Source: Muribaculaceae bacterium (lineage in GTDB: Bacteria; Bacteroidota; Bacteroidia; Bacteroidales; Muribaculaceae). From it: 43,449 bases of DNA. This document shows positions 16,100 to 23,571 of the stretch, one piece after another. The DNA is taken from NCBI GenBank assembly GCA_009775365.1, contig VSPM01000023.1:1-43449 (forward strand), in the 5' to 3' direction. A program made the translations under genes and the position numbers. The notes below the pieces were generated by a model. It made no database searches. It saw nothing but the letters and a program-made list of their open reading frames with translations, and was not told where the DNA came from. How positions within the stretch are numbered: position 1 is the first letter of the stretch; each line of letters opens with the position of its first letter.

Positions 16100-17762
16100 G
16101 GAAGGAGGAGCCGCCGAGGAATTCGCGGAGAAGGGAGGTGGTGGGTATCTGGTCGGCCGGAATCGGCTCGAAATAGCTCAGCAGGCGGAGAAGGCGATAG
16201 GCTTCGGCATATGCCTCGTCGTCGCGTGGCACATCTCTGAGAATGGGATCTGCATAGTTTTTCATCACGCCGAGCTCGAAGATGAGCGATGAGTTGAATG
16301 TGGCATCGGCATTCTCGCTGAAGGGGAAAATCCATTTCTCCTCGCCTCGGCGCACACTCGGCCAGCGGCGTATCGTGTCGAGTGCAGACGTGCGGCGATA
16401 TTTGTTGTCACGCACAATGCGGCGAAGCAGTCTGTTGTCGCTTGTTGAAATCCAGTTGTGGTTATCAATCTTGAGCGTGGTCAGCGCCGACACATACACC
16501 TTATACACCTCATCAGGGTTGATCGAAGCCGTGAGCTCCGGATTCAGCCCGTGAATGCCCTCTATGAGCAACACGTCGTTCTTGTCGAGTTTCAGCGGTT
16601 TCGCACGCTCTACCCTGCGGCCAAGTTCAAAAGAGTAGGTCGGTATGTTCACCACCTCTCCGGCAAGAAGGCGCGTGAGGTCGGAATTAAGCCTCTCGAG
16701 GTCGAGGGCGTGCAGGCTTTCATAGTCATAGTCTCCAGTCTCGTCGCGGGGAGTGACCTCCCTGTTCACGAAATAATCGTCGAGAGAAATCATCTTCGGC
16801 ACAATGAGGTTGGTCATAAGCTGAATCGCGAGACGCTTGGTCGACGTTGTCTTGCCCGATGACGAAGGCCCTGCAATCAGCACAATGCCGGCCCCCCCCT
16901 CGTGGCGCCTCTCGGCAATTTCATCACTTATTCGCCCGAGAAGCTTGTCGTGCATGGCCTCAGCCACATTGATAAGCTCTGCTGTTCGCCTGTTTTTAAC
17001 AGCCATATTCAATTCCCCCACATTCTTCACCTGTATCACCCGGTTGAACATCAGCTGGTCGGTGAATGCCTTATACATCTTGTCCTGCGGAGGGTTGTTG
17101 CGTATTATCTCGTCTGTGGCTTCCCTGCTATACGGGAACAGCAGGAACCCGTCCTTATATGGGCGCAAATCGAAATCACGTATAAACCCCGTGGTAGGCG
17201 CCAGCGGGCCATAATAACTGTCGGCAAGGTCGCCAAGGCGATAATATGTGGTGTAGAGTTCATGCAAGGTCTCAAGCAGAGTGACCTTTGCATTAAGGCC
17301 CTGCTTTCTGAAAACGTCGATCACATCCTTAGTGAGCCTCTCATGCCTGCGGAAAGGGATATCGGAGTCTACGAGGTTGCGAAGATGGGACAAAAGCTCA
17401 TCGGCAATCTCCGGGGTGACATCCACCGGCTCGTCATCCTTCAGCAGGCGGCAATAATGCCCTCTCGACATTGAATGCTCAATCCGGAGCACCACGCCCG
17501 GCATCACCTCCTGCACGGCCTTATAAAGCATCATGCACAGCGAACGCACATAAACCCTCCTGCCCGTGGGAGAATCGGCCGACAAAAACTCAACCTGCTT
17601 TGGAGAAAACAGGGGGAAACACAGATCTTCAGTCTTATTGTTGACCCTTGCGCAAATCGGAAAGAATTTCAATTCGCGTCCGAGGCGCGGAATAAGGTCA
17701 ATCACTTTCTCTCCGCCGAGGACGGAAACATATGTCTGGGTATTTTTACAAAAAATCTTCAT
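16092..17762 (-). CDS. Uridine-kinase-like nucleoside kinase with N-terminal TGS-like domain
   Basis: This 556-residue protein combines an N-terminal ThrRS-like region (TGS-like residues 1-60, then a segment with HSMSRGHYCRLL) with a C-terminal P-loop kinase of the uridine kinase/phosphoribulokinase family. The Walker A motif GPSSSGKTT lies near residue 300, with ISLDDYFVNRE and LLIEGIHGLNP in the expected positions. Such fusions are annotated as nucleoside kinases across Bacteroidetes; the true substrate of the fused form is uncertain. It is monocistronic, facing ftcD, with a -7 box about 36 bp upstream. The stop codon sits in a 17-bp duplication. Confidence 0.82.
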   Translation of the reverse strand: MKIFCKNTQTYVSVLGGEKVIDLIPRLGRELKFFPICARVNNKTEDLCFPLFSPKQVEFLSADSPTGRRVYVRSLCMMLYKAVQEVMPGVVLRIEHSMSRGHYCRLLKDDEPVDVTPEIADELLSHLRNLVDSDIPFRRHERLTKDVIDVFRKQGLNAKVTLLETLHELYTTYYRLGDLADSYYGPLAPTTGFIRDFDLRPYKDGFLLFPYSREATDEIIRNNPPQDKMYKAFTDQLMFNRVIQVKNVGELNMAVKNRRTAELINVAEAMHDKLLGRISDEIAERRHEGGAGIVLIAGPSSSGKTTSTKRLAIQLMTNLIVPKMISLDDYFVNREVTPRDETGDYDYESLHALDLERLNSDLTRLLAGEVVNIPTYSFELGRRVERAKPLKLDKNDVLLIEGIHGLNPELTASINPDEVYKVYVSALTTLKIDNHNWISTSDNRLLRRIVRDNKYRRTSALDTIRRWPSVRRGEEKWIFPFSENADATFNSSLIFELGVMKNYADPILRDVPRDDEAYAEAYRLLRLLSYFEPIPADQIPTTSLLREFLGGSSFRY

Positions 17763-17797
17763 AACAATGGAATCTTAATTAATCGTGGAAGCGTCTA

Positions 17798-17805
17798 CAA
17801 ATTTA
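17798..17805 (-). promoter_or_regulatory. -7 promoter box for the nucleoside kinase gene
   Basis: The minus strand reads TAAATTTG (TAnnTTTG). It would give a leader of about 31 nt before the ATG at 17762. A -33 TTTG is not evident. Confidence 0.4.
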
Positions 17806-17919
17806 ACAAAAAATATGCTAAAAAAGGTCGCGCCGCCCCCCGATAAAGCATGAAATTAGGGTAAAAACAGGCCGCATGGGATAAAAAATAAAAAAAATAG
17901 TGTTTTTAAGCAGAAAAAA

Positions 17920-17951
17920 TTTGGAAGTTATCACAATAAGCAGTACCTTTG
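17920..17951 (+). promoter_or_regulatory. Promoter of the tRNA-Glu/rpsT operon
   Basis: TTTG at 17920-17923 and TACCTTTG at 17944-17951 are spaced by exactly 20 bp, a full Bacteroidetes consensus. It lies about 43 bp before the tRNA-Glu 5' end, after a long A-rich tract. Confidence 0.75.
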
Positions 17952-17994
17952 CACCGCAAAATGCGCCCACCGAGGTATGCAGTTGCTTACTTGT

Positions 17995-18069
17995 GGCCCA
18001 TTCGTCTATCGGTTAGGACGAGAGATTTTCATTCTCTAAAGAGCAGTTCGACTCTGCTATGGGCTACCA
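17995..18069 (+). tRNA. tRNA-Glu (TTC), CCA encoded
   Basis: The cloverleaf folds with acceptor GGCCCAT pairing ATGGGCT (first pair G-T wobble), anticodon stem AGAGA/TCTCT, loop TTTTCAT with anticodon TTC at 18028-18030, T-loop TTCGACT, discriminator A at 18066 and encoded CCA (18067-18069). It is followed 38 bp later by rpsT and is likely cut out of the same transcript. A nearly identical copy lies after rpsT. Confidence 0.95.
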
Positions 18070-18107
18070 ATTTAATAAAACGACAGAAAGAAAAGACAAC
18101 TTTTAAG

Positions 18108-18362
18108 ATGGCAAACCATAAATCATCATTAAAAAGAATTCGCCAGGCGGAGAAAAGGAGACTTGAGAACCGCTATTGGGCCAAGACTGCTCGCAACGCT
18201 GTTCGCCGCGTTCGCAAGATGACTGACAAAGCCGAGGCTACTGCCGCCTATAACAAGGTGAGCGCGCTTCTTCAGCGTCTCGGTCGCAAGAATATCATCT
18301 CCAAAAATAAGGCTGCAAACCTTTGCAGCGGCCTTGCGAAGCACATTAACAAATTAGCTTAA
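18108..18362 (+). CDS. rpsT: 30S ribosomal protein S20
   Basis: This 84-residue basic protein begins MANHKSSLKRIRQAEKRRLENR, the classic bS20 start, and is helical and Lys/Arg-rich throughout. bS20 binds 16S rRNA in the body of the small subunit. The ATG at 18108 is chosen because the open frame upstream runs through the tRNA gene. It is placed between two tRNA-Glu genes, so expression may follow growth-rate control of the tRNA promoter. Its length is typical of the family. Confidence 0.97.
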   Translation: MANHKSSLKRIRQAEKRRLENRYWAKTARNAVRRVRKMTDKAEATAAYNKVSALLQRLGRKNIISKNKAANLCSGLAKHINKLA

Positions 18363-18457
18363 TCACTTCGGCCTCCAAAGGGCCTTGCGATTGAAAATAT
18401 TTCCGCCAACTTGCTTTGGCATTCAAGCCTTGAAGCAGTTGTGGCATGGAATGTGTC

Positions 18458-18529
18458 GGTCCATTCGTCTATCGGTTAGGACGAGAGATTTTCATTCTCT
18501 AAAGAGCAGTTCGACTCTGCTATGGACTA
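18458..18529 (+). tRNA. Second tRNA-Glu (TTC), CCA not encoded
   Basis: The body is identical to the tRNA at 17995, except that pair 3-70 is T-A instead of C-G (GGTCCAT with ATGGACT), a compensatory double change that keeps the stem. Anticodon TTC lies at 18491-18493 and the discriminator A at 18529. CCT follows instead of CCA, so the CCA end would have to be added by nucleotidyltransferase. It has no separate consensus promoter and probably derives from the rpsT transcript. Confidence 0.88.
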
Positions 18530-18554
18530 CCTCCCTAAATCCATCCTATCCCCA

Positions 18555-18595
18555 GAGGCCGGTTACTGTTTCAGTGCCGGCCTCGCCCTTTTTAG
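18555..18595 (+). terminator. Terminator of the tRNA-Glu/rpsT operon
   Basis: GAGGCCGG (18555-18562) pairs with CCGGCCTC (18577-18584), with an inner ACTG/CAGT extension and TTT loop, followed by GCCCTTTTT. This is a strong intrinsic terminator just after the second tRNA-Glu. Confidence 0.85.
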
Positions 18596-18659
18596 GAACT
18601 CCGGATTCAGGCCCTTTTGTTTCACCTCCGGGCTTAAATGCCCTATAATCCCGGCTATC

Positions 18660-19268
18660 ATGAAAACCGCAGAACTGGCCAACGCCATTTTCGACGACTC
18701 TGTTGCTAAATATCATATCTCCGACAATATCGACGCCCCTTGCCCGAACCCGCACAAGGAGGGTTCTCTTGAAGCAATATTCTTTGAAAAAAACTGGGTT
18801 GACGCAGTGCAGTGGCACCTTGAAGATATTATCCGCGACCCTGAAATCGACCCCGCGGAGGCTCTCGCCCTAAAACGCAGAATCGACGCCTCAAATCAGG
18901 TCAGAACCGACATGGTGGAGGAAATCGACTCATGGTTCCGCTCAAAGTTCAGTTCAGTAAAGACTCTTCCCGAAGCCACAATCAACACAGAGTCGCCGGC
19001 ATGGGCCCTTGACAGGCTCTCTATCCTCGCTCTGAAAATTTGGCATATGAAAGAGCAGGCTCTCAGAACAGATGCCGAAAAAGCCCACACTGATAAATGC
19101 CGCGCAAAACTTGATGTGCTGCTCGAACAGAGAAAAGACCTCACAGAGGCTATCGACACGCTCCTCGACGACATTGAGGCCGGAAGAAAATACATGAAGG
19201 TGTATCGCCAGATGAAAATGTATAACGACCCGTCCACCAACCCGGTGCTATATGGCAAGAAGGGGTAA
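18660..19268 (+). CDS. DUF4254 family protein
   Basis: This 202-residue, mainly helical cytoplasmic protein has no signal peptide. The segment FFEKNWVDAVQWHLEDIIRDPEIDP and the following KRRIDASNQVRTDMVEEID are typical of DUF4254, a family seen mostly in Bacteroidetes. The function is unknown. It overlaps the downstream glycosyltransferase-9 gene by 17 bp in another frame, so a role in lipopolysaccharide or glycan assembly is a reasonable inference from context. The ATG at 18660 is preferred because the open frame upstream reaches into the tRNA gene and terminator. Confidence 0.75.
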   Translation: MKTAELANAIFDDSVAKYHISDNIDAPCPNPHKEGSLEAIFFEKNWVDAVQWHLEDIIRDPEIDPAEALALKRRIDASNQVRTDMVEEIDSWFRSKFSSVKTLPEATINTESPAWALDRLSILALKIWHMKEQALRTDAEKAHTDKCRAKLDVLLEQRKDLTEAIDTLLDDIEAGRKYMKVYRQMKMYNDPSTNPVLYGKKG

Positions 19269-20301
19269 CGACGAGTGTGTGCTCGTCACACGGTTCTCCG
19301 CTCTCGGAGATGTGGCGATGACGCTTCCGGTGGTGTACGGAGCTTGTGCCGCAAACCCCGGCACACATTTCGTTATGCTCACACGAAAGCTCCCGGCGCG
19401 CCTCTTTGTGAGTCCTCCAGAAAACCTTTCAGTCGTGGGCATAGACACAGCCCTCTACAAAGGCCCGGTCGGGATGGCACGCTTGCTGAACGAAATGCGC
19501 GGGAATTTCGGCGTGACCACAATGGTAGACCTCCACGATGTGCTGCGCACCAAAATTATGCGCCTCTTTGCAAGGCTTCGCGGAATGAAGGTAGCCAAAG
19601 TAGACAAAGGGAGAAGAGAGAAGAAGTCACTGACGCGACATTCCGACAAAGCCGTGATTCAACTCATGCCTATGCCGCAACGCTACAAAGAGGCATTCTC
19701 AAGAGCCGGCATAGATATATCCAAACCGGCGCCGCTATTCCCTTCAGGGAAAGGGGACCCGGCTCTATTTGCAAAGGTGTCGGCCCCTAAACAGGAAGGG
19801 GAGTTCTGGCTTGCGGTCGCGCCTTTCGCCGCCCATGCCGGAAAAATATATCCGCTGCCACTCCTTGCAAAAGTTATCGACCATTACGCGGAACAGCCCC
19901 ATTGCCGTGTCTTCATCTTCGGAGCCGGCGATAAAGAGCGAAACCGGATTGCAGAGCTGGCTAAGGATAGAGCCAATGTAGTGTCGATGGCCGAAAATCC
20001 GATTGGCATCGAGGGAGAGCTTGCCTTGATGAGCCACTGCGACACTATGCTCGCCATGGACTCTGCGAATATGCACATGGCCTCACTCGTGGGGCTGCGC
20101 ACTGTGAGCATATGGGGAGCCACACATCCCTATGCAGGATTTTACGGCACAGGGCAAAACCCTGCCGACGCCGTGCAGCTCGACATGGTGTGCCGCCCAT
20201 GCTCCGTGTTCGGCAACAAGCCTTGCGCAAGGGGCGACTACCACTGCCTCTCAGGAATATCTCCGCAGCTCGTAATCTCAAGAATCGACTCTCTCGCCTG
20301 A
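19252..20301 (+). CDS. Glycosyltransferase family 9 (heptosyltransferase-like)
   Basis: This 349-residue cytoplasmic enzyme has the two-domain GT-B layout of ADP-heptose:LPS heptosyltransferases. The N-terminus VLVTRFSALGDVAMTLPVV is the family's acceptor-side signature. In the C-terminal half, WLAVAPFAAHAGKIYPLP, LMSHCDTMLAMDSANMHMASLVGLRTVSIWG matches the nucleotide-sugar site (D-S-x-x-x-H-x-A). It probably adds a sugar to a lipid A core or related glycan; the donor need not be heptose in this group. Its start lies inside the DUF4254 gene, indicating translational coupling. Confidence 0.88.
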   Translation: MARRGNDECVLVTRFSALGDVAMTLPVVYGACAANPGTHFVMLTRKLPARLFVSPPENLSVVGIDTALYKGPVGMARLLNEMRGNFGVTTMVDLHDVLRTKIMRLFARLRGMKVAKVDKGRREKKSLTRHSDKAVIQLMPMPQRYKEAFSRAGIDISKPAPLFPSGKGDPALFAKVSAPKQEGEFWLAVAPFAAHAGKIYPLPLLAKVIDHYAEQPHCRVFIFGAGDKERNRIAELAKDRANVVSMAENPIGIEGELALMSHCDTMLAMDSANMHMASLVGLRTVSIWGATHPYAGFYGTGQNPADAVQLDMVCRPCSVFGNKPCARGDYHCLSGISPQLVISRIDSLA

Positions 20302-20440
20302 CGCCGCCAAATAAGGAGCCGAAATTGCAGTATGTGAAACACCGGGCTCCCCCCGTCGGTCTATCATAAGATGGCGCGCGACAGCAAAAAGGATTAGCAA
20401 ATTTATTACACAGGAGCATATTCTTTTCGATGCTTTTTGC

Positions 20441-20448
20441 TAATTTTG
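20441..20448 (+). promoter_or_regulatory. -7 promoter box upstream of the large TPR gene
   Basis: TAATTTTG matches TAnnTTTG and lies about 60 bp before the ATG at 20510. The expected -33 TTTG is not clear. Confidence 0.4.
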
Positions 20449-20509
20449 TGTTTCATTTAGTCCGGACTCTATTTTAAGCCTCCGGAGATGAGAAATTATA
20501 TCTCTGCTT

Positions 20510-23500
20510 ATGACCAGACAAAGACAACATACACGTCTGCAGAACGCGGCGCGACAGATTGCCATGGGCATTGCGCTCGTTTCGGCAGCCAATTCTTATA
20601 TGCCGGCTTCGGCCTACACATTTGCAGAACCTGAACGGCTCAGCCCTCTTGCCGCCGGTTATCTTGAACGCGCAAAACTAATGCTGCAGGACGGGAACTA
20701 TGCCGGAGTGATCGACCAGCTCAAGCACCTCGACACCCAGGGGGTGGAGATGTCTGACCATGACAGGGAAGACTGCACTTATCTGCTCGCCCTCGCTCTC
20801 TACGAGCGTGGCGACGCCGACTGCGTTGACCTCCTCAGAGAGTTTGCCGAGGCTTACCCGGCCTCGCCGCTGGCTCTCCAGGCAAGACTCGCCGCTGCCG
20901 ACTATTTCTTTTTCGCGCATCATTTCAACAACGCTCTCGCCGCATATCTCGACATCGACTATTCAAGGATAAACCCTGCCGACAGATCCCTTTATGATTA
21001 CCGCAAAGCCCTGTCTATGGTGAAGACCGGTCAATATGACGAGGCCCGGCCCATATTCGAGCAGCTTCACGACAACCGCAGGTTCAATCTCGCGGCTGAT
21101 TTCTATTTGGCATATATCGACTATGCGAAGCATGAATATGACAGCGCCTACAGAGGCTTCGCCGATGTGGAAAACAGGCTCGGAAGAGATTCAGAACCGG
21201 GAATCGAGCCTGCATACTACATGGCACAGATTGAATATTCGAGAGGGGACTACGAAAATGTGATCTCTCTCGGAAAGTCTCTACTCGAAAGCAGACGCGC
21301 GGAAGAACTCGTGCCGGAGACACAACGTATTGTCGGCCTTAGCTATTTCAAGCTCGACGACTATGACAAAGCCGCCCGCTACCTCTCCGAATACTTGCGC
21401 AATCCAGACTACAGCCCGGCCCCTGACGCCGTGTATGCTCTCGGCGTGATCGACTACAGCCGCGACGACCTTGACACTGCCGGACGAAGATTTGCATCCC
21501 TCACCGACCTCGACAACGACCTGGCGCAAAGCGCATACCTTTATCTGGGGCAGATTGCGGTGAAAGAGGGCGACAGCAATGCCGCCGCGATATCTTTCGA
21601 GAAGGCATCCAAAATGAATTTTGACCCTGATGTGACTGAAACCGCGATGTTCAACTATATCGCGGCCAGGACTCATGGAGGGAACATCCCCTTCAGTTCA
21701 TCAATACCGCTGCTTAACGGATTCATAAGCAGGTTCCCTCATTCAAGATATGCCGCACAGGTCGAGGAGTATCTCGCCACAGCTTATTTCAATGAGAAAG
21801 ACTTTCCCAAAGCCCTCGAAAGCATCAACCGCATTCCGCGCCCCTCTGCCAAGGTGCTTGAGGCGAAGCAGAAAATACTCTATGAATCAGGCATGGCCGC
21901 CATGGCCAACAACCACCCTTCAGCCGCCCGCGAATATCTCCGGGAGGCTGTGGGCATTAATGCCGACCGCACTCTTCAGGCCCAGGCAAACCTGTGGCTT
22001 GGCGACGCCTGCTATGCACTCGGAAAGTATGCTGAGGCTGAAAAAGCCTACACTGATTACCTGAGCGCCGACAGAAGAGGGGAGAACCGCACTCTCGCCA
22101 TCTATAACCTGGCTTACGCCCGGATGATGCAAGAGAAATACAGCCGGGCCGCCGACAGTTTCGCCGACGCCCTCAAAAGCGACCCCATGCTCCCCAAACG
22201 CCTCTACGACGACGCCCTCATAAGAATGGCCGACGCCCTGTATTATTCAGGGCAATATCAGATTGCGCAAAAGAACTATTCCACGGCCATCTCAAACGAT
22301 GCGGCCGACAGCGATTATGCCACCTATCGACGCGCGGTGATGTATGGCCTCGGGGGCGACATAAAAAAGAAGATCTCCGAACTCTCCGAAATGCCATCAC
22401 GATTCCCTAATTCAAAATGGCTTCCGCAGGCTTTGCTCGAAAAGGGTCAGACTTATTCCGGGCTTGGCGACACCCAAAAGGCTGTTGCCGCCTTTGAGCA
22501 ACTGAGAGCCACCTACAAACAGAGCGCACAGGCTCGAAAGGGGATGCTCAATCTTGCCATAACATATATGCAGGCAAAACAGCCCAAACAGGCTGAGGAG
22601 GCTTACAAAGAAGTGATTTCAAGATGGCCTTCGAGCGAAGAGGCCGCTCTTGCCAACGACGACCTCCGTCGTTTTTATGCCGCCAACGGCGGCCTGCAGG
22701 AGTATGCCGCGTTTCTGCGCTCTGTGCCCGACGCTCCGCAGATTGACGCCGATGAAATGGAAAAACTCGCGTTTGAGGGCGCCGAGACGGTGTTTGCCGG
22801 AAACGTGACCGACATCGAACTCCTCAAAAAATACGTAAACAACTATCCTAACGGCCGTTATCTCGCGCAAGCCCTGCTCGACATCGCCACAGGTCTTGAT
22901 GAGGCCGATGATGAGGAGGGCGCCCTTGATGCACTCAACAGCATTATTGCCAGAAGAGGCGACTCGCCACAGCTCCCGGAAGCCCTGCTGCTGAAAGCCC
23001 AGATTCTCGAAGAACTCGGGCCGGCCTCGCGCAAAGAGACTCTTGAAACCTACCGGCTTCTTGAAGAGCGTGGCGGCAATGACTATGCTTCCGACTCCTA
23101 TGCAGGAATCATGCGCAACACCGACAACTATTCGGAAAGAATGAAATATGCCGCTCTTGTTAAAAACAGCAGCGGACTCTCAGCCGACCAGGTGGAGGAG
23201 GCTGAATTCTACGAGGCTTCGGCAATGATCAAAGACGGCGACGCCAAAGAGGGCGCCGCAACCTTGCGCAGGCTCGCATCAAATCCGAAAAGCCTTTCGG
23301 GTGCAAAGGCCGCCGTGACATTAGGGCAACACTATTTCGACACCGGCAATATTTCTGATGCTGAAAAAGTGCTGACCGCGTTCACCGACGAGGGCTCGCC
23401 CCACGAATACTGGCTTGCGAGAGGCTTCATAGCCCTGGCCGACGTGTATCACGAGAAAAAGAAAGACTATCTGGCAATCGAGTATCTGAAAAGCCTCCGC

Positions 23501-23569
23501 GACAATTATCCGGGCCGTGAGATCGACATTCATGACATGATTGAGTCACGCCTTGAAAAATGGAAATAA
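20510..23569 (+). CDS. Large exported TPR protein
   Basis: The product has 1019 residues. A basic N-terminus and hydrophobic stretch (IAMGIALVSAANSYM) ending ASA-Y look like a signal peptide, so the protein should be periplasmic. The rest is almost entirely TPR-like helical pairs, such as RAKLMLQDGNYAGVIDQL, AYYMAQIEYSRGDYENVIS, NLWLGDACYALGKYAEAEKAY and ALLEKGQTYSGLGDTQKAVAAF. No enzyme motif is seen. The next gene, an outer membrane barrel, begins 2 nt after its stop, so the two probably act together as a periplasmic scaffold plus outer membrane partner. Similarity in style to PorW is limited to the repeats. Confidence 0.8.
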   Translation: MTRQRQHTRLQNAARQIAMGIALVSAANSYMPASAYTFAEPERLSPLAAGYLERAKLMLQDGNYAGVIDQLKHLDTQGVEMSDHDREDCTYLLALALYERGDADCVDLLREFAEAYPASPLALQARLAAADYFFFAHHFNNALAAYLDIDYSRINPADRSLYDYRKALSMVKTGQYDEARPIFEQLHDNRRFNLAADFYLAYIDYAKHEYDSAYRGFADVENRLGRDSEPGIEPAYYMAQIEYSRGDYENVISLGKSLLESRRAEELVPETQRIVGLSYFKLDDYDKAARYLSEYLRNPDYSPAPDAVYALGVIDYSRDDLDTAGRRFASLTDLDNDLAQSAYLYLGQIAVKEGDSNAAAISFEKASKMNFDPDVTETAMFNYIAARTHGGNIPFSSSIPLLNGFISRFPHSRYAAQVEEYLATAYFNEKDFPKALESINRIPRPSAKVLEAKQKILYESGMAAMANNHPSAAREYLREAVGINADRTLQAQANLWLGDACYALGKYAEAEKAYTDYLSADRRGENRTLAIYNLAYARMMQEKYSRAADSFADALKSDPMLPKRLYDDALIRMADALYYSGQYQIAQKNYSTAISNDAADSDYATYRRAVMYGLGGDIKKKISELSEMPSRFPNSKWLPQALLEKGQTYSGLGDTQKAVAAFEQLRATYKQSAQARKGMLNLAITYMQAKQPKQAEEAYKEVISRWPSSEEAALANDDLRRFYAANGGLQEYAAFLRSVPDAPQIDADEMEKLAFEGAETVFAGNVTDIELLKKYVNNYPNGRYLAQALLDIATGLDEADDEEGALDALNSIIARRGDSPQLPEALLLKAQILEELGPASRKETLETYRLLEERGGNDYASDSYAGIMRNTDNYSERMKYAALVKNSSGLSADQVEEAEFYEASAMIKDGDAKEGAATLRRLASNPKSLSGAKAAVTLGQHYFDTGNISDAEKVLTAFTDEGSPHEYWLARGFIALADVYHEKKKDYLAIEYLKSLRDNYPGREIDIHDMIESRLEKWK

Positions 23570-23571
23570 TT

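Noticed and set aside
17949..18107. N-terminal extension of rpsT through tRNA-Glu
   Set aside because: The extended frame translates the tRNA; MANHKSS at 18108 is the standard S20 start.
17995..18529. tRNA-Glu pair as direct repeats flanking an integrated island
   Set aside because: The only gene between them is rpsT, a core ribosomal gene with a shared promoter and terminator, so this is an operon arrangement and not an insertion.
18522..18659. N-terminal extension of the DUF4254 protein
   Set aside because: It would run through the tRNA 3' end and the terminator hairpin; the ATG at 18660 gives the family length.
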